A DNA stretch of 43,979 bases from Candidatus Rhodoferax bjergmarkensis (lineage in GTDB: Bacteria > Pseudomonadota > Gammaproteobacteria > Burkholderiales > Burkholderiaceae_C). The translations under genes and the position numbers were made by a program. Positions 1-11,450 of the stretch are shown piece by piece. Each line of letters begins with the position of its first letter. Within the stretch, counting starts at the first letter, position 1. The stretch is from positions 1 through 43,979 of the forward strand of contig JADJFX010000026.1 in NCBI GenBank assembly GCA_016708345.1. The letters run 5' to 3'. The notes beneath the pieces were generated by a model, which worked only from the letters and a program-made list of their open reading frames with translations, was not told the origin of the DNA and did not search any database.

Positions 1-21
1 AACCAACTGAGCTACAGACCC
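1..21 (-). tRNA. tRNA-Ile (GAT), 5' end only
   Basis: Read on the minus strand the first bases give the acceptor 5' strand and D-arm of a tRNA, beginning GGGTCTGTAGCTCAGTTGG. This matches the usual bacterial tRNA-Ile(GAT), which follows 16S rRNA in most betaproteobacterial rRNA operons. The anticodon lies outside the window, so the isotype is inferred from the 5' sequence and position. Confidence 0.8.
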
Positions 22-79
22 AAGCCGGTCACTTTTTGACCAAAGCATGCCATAGCCGTCAGCGACAACCTTCCAACAA

Positions 80-97
80 CCGATAAGTGTGAGCGTT
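80..97 (-). other. pre-16S RNase III processing stem, 3' arm
   Basis: The 18 bases here (plus strand CCGATAAGTGTGAGCGTT) are complementary to the bases at 1781-1798 on the other side of the 16S gene, with one G-U wobble. Such paired arms flank 16S rRNA in bacterial precursor transcripts and form the duplex cut by RNase III. Confidence 0.8.
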
Positions 98-120
98 CAA
101 ATTAAATTGCAGTTTCCAGA

Positions 121-1646
<1,526 letters not shown>

Positions 1647-1780
1647 TTTTTCGCTCTTTCGAGCAACTCATAAATTGGAATCAACGTGATTTTCTTTGAC
1701 GAATATCACATCTTTTTTACTTCATGAGCGTTTGTAAGTCAGTTAAGACTTAGTTCCAAAGAACTTGGCAATCGCCTTCA

Positions 1781-1798
1781 AACGCCCACACTTATCGG
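1781..1798 (-). other. pre-16S RNase III processing stem, 5' arm
   Basis: This is the 5' leader partner of the arm at 80-97; on the minus strand it reads CCGATAAGTGTGGGCGTT. Together the arms would loop out the whole 16S sequence in the precursor. It supports a leader of at least about 150 bases between promoter and mature 16S. Confidence 0.8.
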
Positions 1799-1869
1799 CT
1801 GTAGATTTTTAATGAACCGAAGAATACCTACTTTCTTCGTTTGCTTTGCCGTGATCAGCGAAGCCTTGA

Positions 1870-1899
1870 ATTATGACACAGTTTTTAAGAACATGTCAA
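1870..1899 (-). promoter_or_regulatory. Candidate sigma-70 promoter of the rRNA operon
   Basis: On the minus strand there is a TTGACA -35 box (1899-1894), an 18-base spacer and a CATAAT -10 box (1875-1870), about 220 bases upstream of mature 16S and just upstream of the processing stem. This is a usual position for an rrn promoter. The remaining leader and upstream DNA (1646-2210) contains no gene that I can support. The assignment rests on consensus match and position only. Confidence 0.55.
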
Positions 1900-2210
1900 A
1901 TAATTTCGCGCGCAGGGTTCGATTCAAAATGATTCGTCGATTCGATCATGCTGCTTGTCCAAGGATGTGCGCCAATTATTGCCTCAACTGTAAAGTTGGC
2001 CCAGTGTCAAGACGGTTTTCAGTTAATTTAAGTTGCCGAGGTTTTTTGTCTTGGTGCTCGGCTTATGCATCGCAGATCAAGGGCACCCAAACGAAAATCG
2101 CATAATGGACCGCTTGAACGTGACAGCTGCCTAGTCCGCCAGTCCAGTAGCTGTTGAGAATTGCGGCATCCTGAAAATCTCATTTCCAAATCCCAATCGA
2201 GCATATTTTC

Positions 2211-4983
2211 ATGGCAAACACGGCCCCACCCACCTTGACTCTCGACGCTGCACTGGAGCAAGCAGTCGCCCACCAACAGGCGGGGCGGCTGCATGATGCT
2301 GAACAGCTTTACCGAGCCATCTTGCAAGCAGCGCCCGATCAACCGGATGCAAACCACAATCTTGGTTTGCTAGCGGGGCAGTTTGGCCAACACGCTGCCG
2401 GACTACCTTTTTTGAAAGCTGCGCTTGAACTTAACCCCCGCCGAGGAGCGTTATTCCTTGTCGTACGCGGATGCGCTGTTAAGCACTGGCCATGCCCAAG
2501 ATGCACTAGCCGTGATGCAGACAACCCTACAACGTGGCTTATCAACACCCGCGGCACACGCCATGCTTCAAAAAGTGCAGGCAGCCGTACAAAGTAGCCC
2601 CGCCCCCGGCACTGTGCCAACTCCGACCGAAAAAAGCCAGCTGATTGCCTTGTTCAATGCTGGGAACTTTGCCGAACTTGAAAACCAGGCCCGTTTGATG
2701 ACAGCGCAATACCCGCAGGCTGGTTTTGCCTAGGGCATCCTGAGTGCATCGCTGCACATGCAGGGCAAAGACGCCCTTCCCGCTCTGCAAAAGACAGCGC
2801 AAGTCTCGCCCAACGATGCCGCCGCGCAAAACAACCTAGGCAATGCCCTGAAAGATCGCGGACAACTTGACGGTGCGGTGGCAAGCTACCGCCGCGCACT
2901 GGCTATCAATGCCGATTTGGTTGAAGCGCATAGCAATCTTGGCAATGCCTTGCTCGGTCTTGGCCAAACCAACGAGGCACTCGCTTGCTACCGGCGTGCG
3001 CTCAAAATCAAACCAGATTTTCCGGAAGTCCGCCGCGCCTGTGGCCATGCCTTGCAAAGCCTTGGCTATCTCGATGAGTTGCTTGCAAACTGTCAACAAG
3101 CGTTGGTATTCACGCCCAATTGCACCGAGACCCATCTCCAGATGGCCATTGCCTTGCGAACCCTCGGGCGCTTGGAGGAGGCGGCAACTGCTTGTTACCG
3201 TGCCGCCGAAATCGATCCGAATTTAGCAGCTGCCCACAGCAACCTTGGCATTGTTTTAGGCGACCTAGGGCAATTCGAGCAAGCTGCGGCCAGTTGTCGG
3301 CGCGCCCTAGCGATTAACCCCGACTCTGCCGCCGCTCACAGCAACCTGGGCAATGCCTTGCGCAACCTCGGCCAATACGAGCAAGCCGCCTCCAGCTACC
3401 GGCGCGCCCTGGCCATTGAACCCGCCTACGCCGATGCGCACTGCAATCTGGGCAACGTGCTGCTTGATCTTGGTCAGCCAGGCGAGGCCATTGCCAGCTT
3501 TCGCCAGCCTTGGAACTCAACCCCGACTTTGCCGAGGCGCACAACAATTTGGGCAACATCCTGCTGGAGCTCGGACAACTCGACGACGCCGTAGCCAGCC
3601 TGCGCCGGGCGGTTTTGATCAATCCTGATTTTGCCGAGGCCCACAGCAATTTGGGCAGTGCCTTGCGCAGCCAGGGCCAACTGGAAGACGCGCTCACCAG
3701 CCTTCAAAATGCCTTGGCCATCAAGCCCGATCACGCCGTCGTCCACAGCAACCTGCTGTTCATACACAACTACCTGTCAGACCAGCCCCCCGCCCGATTA
3801 CTGGCGGCATCCAAACGCTTTGGTGAGCTGGTGGCGCAAACAGCCCACCCCTATATTCAGTGGCCCAAAGCCCTAGCATCGGACCGCTGCTTGCGGGTGG
3901 GCTTTGTATCGGGAGATCTGAAGAATCATCCCGTCGGCTTTTTTCTGGAAAGCGTGCTGGCAGCACTGGCGGCAAACGCTGGCAGACGCATAGAACTGGT
4001 GGCTTACCCCAGCATTCGCAAAGAGGACGAAGTCACAGCCCGGCTCAAGACGGCGTTCACCGACTGGAAGCCCTTGGCCGATCTGAGTGACGAAGCCGCT
4101 GCCCGCATGATTCAAGACGATGGGGTTCACATCCTGATCGACCTTGCTGGCCACACGGCTGACAACCGGCTGCCCCTGTTCGCTTGGAAACCCGCACCCG
4201 TTCAAGTGAGCTGGTTGGGTTACTTTGCCACCACCGGGGTCGCTGCCATCGACTACCTTGTAGCCGACCCTTGGACCTTGCCTGCGACCCAAGAGGAATA
4301 TTTCACTGAAAAAATATGGCGGCTGCCGCAAACCCGGCTTTGTTTTACTGCGCCGGACGCGGCAGTTCCCGTGTCGCCCCTACCAGCGTTGACCAACCAC
4401 TTTGTCACCTTTGGCTGCTTCAACAACCCGGCCAAAATGAACGATCGGGTGGTTGCCCTGTGGGCCAGGGTGCTCCAGGCAGTCCCGCACAGCCGCCTGC
4501 TGCTCAAGGCCACCCAGTTTAAAGAGCCGCTGGTGCGCCAGCGTATTGGTGAGCGTTTTGCGGCCTGCGGCATCGCGCCGGAGCGCTTGATGCTCGAAGG
4601 CTCCGCCCCAGAGTCGACTATCTCGCGGCCTACCAGCGAATGGACATAGCCCTAGACCCTTTCCCTACACCGGCGGCACCACCAGCGTGGAGGGCTTGTG
4701 GATGGGCGTGCCCGTGCTGACCCTTTCGGGTGATCGATTTCTATCTCGCCAGGGAGTCGGCTTGTTGATGAATGCTGGCCTGCCCGAGTGGATCGCCTCC
4801 GATGCCGATGACTACGTTGCCAAAGCGGTTGCACAGGCCGGTGATCTGCAGCGATTGGCCATGCTTCGTCAGCAATTACGGCAACTGGTACTCAGCTCGC
4901 CATTGTTTGACGCCACTGGTTTTGCCCAACATTTTGAAACCGCTCTGAGCGGTATGTGGACGGCATTTTTGCAAAAAGCATGA
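2211..4983 (+). pseudogene. TPR-repeat O-GlcNAc transferase, SPINDLY family (frame broken)
   Basis: The repaired reading frame gives a protein of about 920 residues. The N-terminal two thirds are tandem 34-residue TPR repeats with the pattern AHSNLGNAL..LGQ...A..SYRRALAI. The C-terminal part is a GT41-type catalytic region containing VGFVSGDLKNHPVGFF, LIDLAGHTADNRL, PAPVQVSWLGY, DPFPYTGGTTSVEGLW and GVPVLTL. Proteins of this family transfer a sugar (GlcNAc in eukaryotic OGT) to Ser/Thr; bacterial targets are mostly unknown. The frame is broken near 2436 (one C too many), at 2731 (TAG where homologous repeats have Trp), near 3507 (one G too few), and near 4606 and 4663 (each one C too few). 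Four of the five breaks are homopolymer length changes, so a sequence-error origin is likely. The start at 2211 gives MANTAPPTLTLDAALEQA, a typical TPR entry. It lies between the rRNA operon and glcE. Confidence 0.8.
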
Positions 4984-5008
4984 CGCACCTCCACACCAGG
5001 CGTTGCGC

Positions 5009-6155
5009 ATGAACGCCACACTTGACCAGATTGTCGAGCACGTTCGCGCCGCTGCGGCCGAGCACACGCTGCTGCGCATCCGTGGGGGGCGGCACCAAGG
5101 ATTTTTACGGCCAGTCGCTGCAAGGCGAGGTGCTGGATGTGAGTGCCCTGCGCGGCATCGTCAGCTACGAGCCCAGCGAGCTGGTCGTCACCGTGCGCGC
5201 GGGCACGCCGCTGGCTGAGCTGGAAGCGGAGCTGGCCGAACACGGCCAATCCCTGGCTTTTGAGCCACCCTGTTTTTCCCTCGCGCCAGACCTGCCCAGC
5301 CGCGCCACGTGTGGCGGCATGGTAGCAAGCGGCCTGAGTGGTCCGGCCCGTGCCAGCGTGGGCGGGGTGCGTGACTTTGTGCTGGGCGTCAAACTGATCA
5401 ATGGCCGTGGCGAACTGCTCACATTTGGCGGGCAAGTTATCAAAAACGTGGCCGGGTATGACGTGTCGCGCCTGATGGTGGGTGCCATGGGCACGCTGGG
5501 GTTAATGACTGAAATTTCACTCAAGGTGCTGCCGCTCGCCCCCGCCGAGGCGACGCTGGTGTTTGAACTGGACCAAACTCGTGCGCTGGCCCAGTTGCAC
5601 CGCTGGGGTGCCCAGCCCCTGCCGTTGAACGCCAGTTGCTGGGTGCGAGACGACACGGCCCCCGGCAGCCCTGAGCTGCTGTTTGTGCGCCTGCGCGGTG
5701 CGGTGGCGGCGGTGGAGTCGGCCTGCCGCCAAATGACCCGGGAGGTACCCGGTACACGCATGGACAACGCCGTGGCCGCGCCCGACTGGCAACGCTGCCG
5801 CAACCTGAAATTGCCCTTTTTCACACCACCAGAGGCGCAGAATTTGGCTTTGTGGCGGCTGAGTCTGCCCCAAACCGCACCCCCCTTACCCCTTGCCTTT
5901 GCCCAGTTCGTTGAGTGGCATGGCGGGCAGCGCTGGCTGTGGGCACCTGTGTCGGCCCTGCAACAGCTTCGTCAAGCGGCAGAACAGCTGGGCGGAAGCG
6001 CTACTATTTTCATAGCTGCTCACGCAGAAGATACGGGCGCTAGCGCCCGATTTAGCCCCCTAAAACCACCGATTGACCGCATTCACGAGCAACTCAAGGC
6101 CGAGTTTGATCCGGCGGGCATTTTCAACCGTGGCCGCCTTTACCCGCAGTGGTAG
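5009..6155 (+). CDS. glcE: Glycolate oxidase FAD-binding subunit GlcE (one frameshift)
   Basis: This is the FAD-binding subunit of the GlcDEF complex, which oxidises glycolate to glyoxylate at the membrane. Visible features are the FAD_binding_4 pattern (RGGGTKDFYG, then LAELEAELAEHGQSLAFEPP) and the C-terminal FDPAGIFNRGRLYP. The start ATG at 5009 gives MNATLDQIVEHVRAAAAEH. A run of six G at 5084-5089 puts the rest one base out of frame; five G would read through cleanly, so the long frame visible from 5022 lacks the true N-terminus. It is followed 22 bases later by glcF. I see no glcD next to it, which is unusual because glcD, glcE and glcF are normally adjacent. Near the C-terminus (6000-6050) the DNA resembles the local palindromic repeat family and codes in frame for a segment I do not recognise as conserved. 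Confidence 0.88.
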
Positions 6156-6177
6156 CACTTGCTTGATTTGAGACCCC

Positions 6178-7455
6178 ATGCAAACCAAACTAGCCCCCGA
6201 ATACCAAGGCACGGCTGACGGCGACGCGGCCGAGGCGATTTTGCGCAAATGCGTTCACTGCGGTTTTTGCAATGCCACCTGCCCCACTTACCAGTTGCTG
6301 GGCGACGAGCTGGACGGGCCACGCGGGCGCATCTACCTGATCAAGCAAGTGCTCGAAGGCGACACGCCCACACGCAAAACCCAGTTGCACCTGGACCGCT
6401 GCCTGACCTGCCGCAACTGCGAATCCACCTGCCCCTCGGGCGTGGCCTACGGCCAGTTGCTCGACATAGGCCGCAAACTGGTCGATGCCAAAGTGCCGCG
6501 CCCCTTGGGTGAGCGCTCCCTTCGCTGGACTCTGAAGGAGGGCCTTACCTCGCCCTTGTTTGGTCCGGCCATGAAGCTGGGCCAAGCGCTGCGGCCACTG
6601 CTGCCCGCTTCACTTCAAAACAAAATACCCGCCGCGCAGGACGCGGGCGCATGGCCCATCGGCCAACACGCCCGCAAGGTGTTGCTGCTGGCGGGCTGTG
6701 TGCAGCCAGCCATGCAGCCCAACATCAACCGGGCCACCGCCAGGGTGCTGGACGCCGCCGGCATCCAGACCGTGATCGCGCCCGAGGCGGGTTGCTGTGG
6801 CGCGGTCAAGTTTCATTTGAACGACCAAGAGGGCGGCAAAGCGCAGATGCGCACCAACATCGACGCTTGGTGGCCCTACGTGCAAGGCGCAGCAGGCATT
6901 TGCACGGGTGTGGGGGTGGAGGCCATCCTGATGAACGCCTCGGGCTGCGGCGTGACCGTCAAGGAATACGCCCACTTTTTGCACGATGACCCGCAGTACG
7001 CGGCCAAGGCGGCGCGTATCAGTGAACTGACAAAAGACCTGAGTGAATGGTTGCCCGAGCTGGTGGGCAAGCTCAAGGAGCGGATCACGACCGCAGTTGC
7101 GTGCGAAGCCGGACACATTGCCTTTCACCCACCCTGCACACTGCAGCACGGACAGCAACTGCGCGGTGGCGTGGAAAAACACTTCGGGGAACTGGGCTTT
7201 GACGTCCAGCTCACAGCCTGTGAGCCCCACTTGTGCTGCGGTTCAGCCGGCACCTATTCGATGCTGAACCCCGCACTGGCGTACCAGCTTCGGGACCGCA
7301 AGCTCGGCCACCTGCAAGAGACTATCGGGGGGAATGCGCCAAGCCAGATTGCTTCAGCCAATATGGGCTGCATTACCCACCTTCAAAGCGGCACATCAAT
7401 CCCGGTCAGGCACTGGATCGAGGTGCTGGACACCGCCTTGAGCCACGCCCCTTGA
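6178..7455 (+). CDS. glcF: Glycolate oxidase iron-sulfur subunit GlcF
   Basis: A 425-residue protein with two 4Fe-4S motifs, CVHCGFCNATCP (Cys25, 28, 31, 35) and CLTCRNCESTCP (Cys75, 78, 81, 85). Two CCG (heterodisulfide reductase-type) domains follow, with AGCCGAVKFHL and PHLCCGSAGTY. This is the electron-transfer subunit that takes electrons from GlcD/GlcE towards quinone. Length and order match the family. The ATG at 6178 starts the frame just after glcE, consistent with an operon. The reading frame is intact. Confidence 0.96.
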   Translation: MQTKLAPEYQGTADGDAAEAILRKCVHCGFCNATCPTYQLLGDELDGPRGRIYLIKQVLEGDTPTRKTQLHLDRCLTCRNCESTCPSGVAYGQLLDIGRKLVDAKVPRPLGERSLRWTLKEGLTSPLFGPAMKLGQALRPLLPASLQNKIPAAQDAGAWPIGQHARKVLLLAGCVQPAMQPNINRATARVLDAAGIQTVIAPEAGCCGAVKFHLNDQEGGKAQMRTNIDAWWPYVQGAAGICTGVGVEAILMNASGCGVTVKEYAHFLHDDPQYAAKAARISELTKDLSEWLPELVGKLKERITTAVACEAGHIAFHPPCTLQHGQQLRGGVEKHFGELGFDVQLTACEPHLCCGSAGTYSMLNPALAYQLRDRKLGHLQETIGGNAPSQIASANMGCITHLQSGTSIPVRHWIEVLDTALSHAP

Positions 7456-7486
7456 CGGGGGCGCGGCTGACGATGGATGGCACGGG

Positions 7487-9738
7487 TCAGGCGGACGCAG
7501 TCTCTGGTGCTGCGGGTGCGACTGGCGCTTTGGCCGGTTTGCTGACAACGGTTTTCTTGGCTGGGGCTTTTTTGGTCGCTGCCTTGGCAGCTGGTTTTGC
7601 TGCTTTCGTCGCCACGGACGCTGTTTTGACCACCGTTTTGGAAACTGCCTTGGCCGCTGGTTTGGCCACTGACGCCTTCTTGGCAGGTGCCGCCTTGGCG
7701 TGAACACCACCCTTCCAAGTCAAACGCGCTTTCTTGGCCAGGGTCACTACCTTGGCAATCGCCTCGTCGGAGAATACCCCGTTCACACCCGAGATGGCCG
7801 CCAGCTTCATGCCATGTTTGAGACCCAGTTTGTATATCTCTTTGACCTTTTCCCACTCGGTGTCGCGACCCACGGTGAACACTTCAAAGCGACCTTCGAG
7901 CGCAAGCACAATGGTTTCGGCCAAGCAGGCGTAGATGACGTTGTCGGGCAGGCCGATACTTTTCATGCCATGCACTTTGGTGGGCAGTTCGATCTCGCCG
8001 GACTCGATCACCAGCACATCCGGGCGCTTGGCAACATCGCTGGCAGGCAGATCGAGCGGACGTGCCACGTCGGTGATGACACAGCCAGGCTTGACGCGCA
8101 TGATGTCCAGAATCTCTTTGCCCGCGCCTGAGGTGGATGTGACGATCATGTCCATATCACCCAGCAATTCGTTGTAATCCACCGTGGTGAAGACCTTGGC
8201 GTTAGGCGTTTCCTGCAGGATGGAGGCCTTGAGTTCGTCTAGCTTGCTCAGGGTGCGTCCGGCCAAATAAACCTCGTCAAAGGTCATCGCCAACAGGCGG
8301 GCGCTGACCGAGCCGATCGAGCCAGAGGCACCGATCACCATGGTCTTGGCAGCCACTTTGCGGTTCTTGTGGATTTCCAGCAAGCCCATGCGGCGCATAG
8401 CGTCAGCTGCTGCCCACAAAGCACCCGATGCGGAATAGCTGTTGCCCGTGGTAACGGGAATGGTGGCGCGGCGCGCGACCGTCACACCTGCGTCGCCCAC
8501 CACTTTGGTGAACGCCCCCAGACCCATGATCTGCGCGCCCTTTTTCTCAGCCATTTTGGCGGCCAACAGCAAACGGCGGTAGGTGAACTCGGGGCTGCGC
8601 GCCAGCATCTCCTTGGGCGTTCCACCAATCGAAATCAGCCAGCCTTCAGCTTCCGCGCCGGTAGGTGAAATGATGTTGTCCATTTTGCAATAGACAAATG
8701 GCGGCAGGTGTGCCGCCAACCGCTCAACCTGATTCATCACAAACTTGGGAGTAGCCGCCGGAACGGGCAGGCCCTTTTTAATATAGGTCTGACTCAGAGG
8801 GTGAATCACAAACGCAAAACGGCGGATGTTGCGAAACTTTCCGGTGGGGTGCAGCAGGCGCGGCACAATTTTGAGCTCATCCAGAATTTCATCAAAATCG
8901 TCGTCAGAGACTTCTTCCGGCGTTTTGTCCAATGCCGCCAGAATCATCGCTTCAATCGTGGCAATGCCCACCACTTTTCGAACAGATTGGGTGACACATC
9001 CACCACCAAGTTGACCTTGCAAGCGGTGAAAAACGCCAAACGCTCGTCGTCGACCGCCGACGTGATAAGGGTTTTCCCCTCCAAGTTTTGGGGATTGCCT
9101 ACGGCCTTGATTTCGGCAAAGGTGCCGACAACCACATGCGACTTGGCCACAGCACTGCCCGCGCGGCTGATCTTGTAATCAGACAGCGAATTTTCTAGTA
9201 TTTGACCAGGTTTGCCGCTGAGCATCAGATCACTGCCTTTGGCGTACAACTCCAGTTGCTCCAGCGAGCCAAGCATGGCCGGTGATCCGGTTTGGAACAG
9301 GGCGTCGGCAAAACTCAGGTTTTTGGAGTAGTCGGACATGGCCACCGCCATGTCGTAATTGCGCATGCCGGAGAGAAACAGCACAAGGTTGTTGTTGAAG
9401 TAGTGACCCAGCTCTTTTTGAACATGGTGAATGGCACGCACCTGTAGAAGGCGGCGCAAGGTGGCACCGGTGGTCACCGGAACGCGCGTAACCACATTTG
9501 TCAATCGCTTGGTTTCCTTGTTGGTGACGGTGCGCAGGCCCACGTTGTAGTGGTCGCTGATTTCACCCAGCCCAATCGCATCGGCAGTCGCCTGATGGCG
9601 CCGCATCAACTCCCACGCCTTTCCGGTGTCTTGGTCGGCACCGAGCCGGCGCACCGAGAAACTCTGACCAAGGAACTCGGTCTTGAACTCAAAATCCTGC
9701 TTGGCGGAACCAAGTGTCACCGTCACTACCTTTTTCAT
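7487..9738 (-). CDS. Long-chain acyl-ACP reductase-like protein with histone H1-like tail (one frameshift)
   Basis: Two overlapping frames (9738 to about 8970, and about 8970 to 7487) join if one G is restored at the AAAAGTGGTGG site, giving about 750 residues. The C-terminal half resembles cyanobacterial aldehyde-forming acyl-ACP reductase: a GLGAFTKVV region, VTTGNSYSASGALWAA, a Rossmann motif VIGASGSIGSVSARLL, and ACLAETIVLALEG. That family reduces fatty acyl-ACP or acyl-CoA to aldehyde with NADPH. The N-terminal about 260 residues (from MKKVVTVTLGSAKQ) I do not recognise. The last about 70 residues are almost only Lys, Ala, Pro, Val, Ser and Thr (AKAAPAKKASVAKPAAK-like), as in histone H1-like or PhaF-like tails. 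The start has an AGGAG box (GAGGAGCGGTTTG before ATG). The alcohol dehydrogenase gene lies just upstream on the same strand, suggesting acyl to aldehyde to alcohol conversion. Substrate is inferred, not shown. Confidence 0.7.
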
Positions 9739-9825
9739 CAAACCGCTCCTCATTCAAAAACAACCACCACGCGCCTGATCTGCACCTGCAAATCAGGGAA
9801 AACCCTGTATTTTCGATCAACCACA

Positions 9826-9845
9826 AGGCCAGCGTCTGCTGGCCT
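9826..9845 (-). other. Short hairpin between the alcohol dehydrogenase and reductase genes
   Basis: An 8-bp perfect stem (AGGCCAGC / GCTGGCCT) with a four-base loop lies between the stop at 9860 and the start at 9738. No run of T follows on the minus strand, so it is not a convincing terminator. It could be an mRNA-stabilising or attenuating hairpin inside the operon. Confidence 0.35.
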
Positions 9846-9859
9846 GTCAATACCTTTTA

Positions 9860-11116
9860 TCAAACAGCTTTTTTGCGACGACCCGAGAACTCCTGCTTTT
9901 CGGGCAACGCCTGCCGAATGATGTCTTCACAAACTTGCTGCGACATGTAGCGCGGCACCGGGTATCCGGTATGCGCCTCCCAGCAGGCAGCCTTGGCCAG
10001 CTCAGGGATGTCACTTTCGCGCAATGCTTCCAGATAGCTTGGAATGCCCAAATCCTTATTCAGCTGTTCGACGGCATCCATGAACTTGCCCGCCAGCACG
10101 TCAGCCGGCTCACCCTCTTTGCCGACTTTGGCGCGAACCGCCAATTGGGCCAAACGGTCCGTGATGGCTGGCGCTGAATAGCGCAACACATATGGCAGCA
10201 TGATGGCGTTGGCCAAACCATGGGGCGTGTGGTACAGGCCGCCAAACTGGTGGGCGATGGCATGCACATAACCCACATTGGCACGGGTAAATGCAAAACC
10301 GGCGTAGGTGGAGGCCAGTGCCATTTTTTCGCGCGCAGCCAAGTTTTTGCCGTCTTTGTAAGCGGTGCGCAGGTTTTCGAAAATCAGTCCGACAGCTGAC
10401 AGCGCCATCGCGTTCGAATAAGGGGTGGTCCAGTTGCCGACAAATGCCTCCACCGCATGGGTGAGTGCATCAATGCCGGTGGCCGCCGTGATGGGCGCGG
10501 GCAGGCCAGTCATCAGCGAGGGGTCAAGGGCAGCCATCTTGGGTACGATGCGTGGGTCGATGATGACGAGCTTTTTGTGCGTTTCGGGGTCAGAAATGAC
10601 CGCTGCCACAGTAACTTCTGAACCGGTGCCTGCCGTGGTAGGGACGGCATAAATTTTGACCGGGTTGTGCAGGCCCTTGAAATAGCCCGCCAGTTTGCGC
10701 AGCGGTTTGTCATTATTCACTGCCACCGCAATGGCTTTGGAAGCGTCCATCGAGGAGCCGCCGCCAAACGCCACAATGGCGTCACATCCGTGGGACTTGT
10801 AGAACTCGATACCTTTTTCGACCAGGGGAATCGGCGCATCGGGGGTGATTTCGTCAAACACCACATACTGAGCGCCGCCGGCGGTCAATTCGTCTGTCAG
10901 GCTTTTGAGCAAGCCCAGCTTGGAGATGATGCTGTCTGTGACGATCAAAATCTTGCTATACCCAAATCCTGCAATGGCCTGCCCCAGTCGGCCACTGGCA
11001 CCAGGCCCGACCAGCAAGGTGGGTTGTGGAATGGGGATGAAACGGGTTACCAGACCCGCTCCCCGCATGATGGTTCCCAAACCACGTTCAAGCACGGAAT
11101 CGCTCAACAAATTCAT
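9860..11116 (-). CDS. Iron-containing alcohol dehydrogenase
   Basis: About 418 residues of the group III (Fe-ADH) family, which interconverts alcohols and aldehydes with NAD(P). The nucleotide-binding motif FGGGSSMDASKA, the TTAGTGSEVT segment, and the metal-binding block VHAIAHQFGGLYHTPHGLAN are all present. The ATG at 11116 (MNLLSDSVLERG) is preferred over the longer frame because an AGGAG box precedes it by about 14 bases. The next gene downstream, 121 bases on, is an acyl-ACP reductase-like protein, so the two may act in series on fatty aldehydes. Frame intact. Confidence 0.88.
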   Translation of the reverse strand: MNLLSDSVLERGLGTIMRGAGLVTRFIPIPQPTLLVGPGASGRLGQAIAGFGYSKILIVTDSIISKLGLLKSLTDELTAGGAQYVVFDEITPDAPIPLVEKGIEFYKSHGCDAIVAFGGGSSMDASKAIAVAVNNDKPLRKLAGYFKGLHNPVKIYAVPTTAGTGSEVTVAAVISDPETHKKLVIIDPRIVPKMAALDPSLMTGLPAPITAATGIDALTHAVEAFVGNWTTPYSNAMALSAVGLIFENLRTAYKDGKNLAAREKMALASTYAGFAFTRANVGYVHAIAHQFGGLYHTPHGLANAIMLPYVLRYSAPAITDRLAQLAVRAKVGKEGEPADVLAGKFMDAVEQLNKDLGIPSYLEALRESDIPELAKAACWEAHTGYPVPRYMSQQVCEDIIRQALPEKQEFSGRRKKAV

Positions 11117-11450
11117 TAACAAGAGATATCTCCTTGGCAGATATTGAAAAGGGTTGAGCATACTATGCCCGCAAAGCTTACTGTCATCGCGAATACTATA
11201 AACACGGACAAACCCTGATAGCCAGAACGCGCAACCCTGTCATCATCGCAAGAACACTTCGCTGCACCAAGATGCAAGTTGATCGCCATGCTATTTGCAG
11301 CTTCAGGACAATCTCTCCATCAAAGACGTTGCAATATGACCCCAAGCAGGCAGACGCGCATTCAAAATTTGCACCAAGCGCTTTGTGCTGCCATAGAATG
11401 ACAAACCGCACAACCTCTGCCGCTGGTGGGCTTTGGACGATTGTGCTCAC
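11117..11450. other. Divergent intergenic region
   Basis: About 330 bases separate the alcohol dehydrogenase (minus) and the kinase (plus). It must hold both promoters, but I see no strong -35/-10 pair. A small palindrome (GAGATATCTC) lies just upstream of the dehydrogenase start. No open frame here has coding character. Confidence 0.4.

Noticed and set aside
7487..7700. Lys/Ala-rich stretch considered as a separate histone-like gene
   Set aside because: It is in frame with the reductase and has no start codon or ribosome site of its own.
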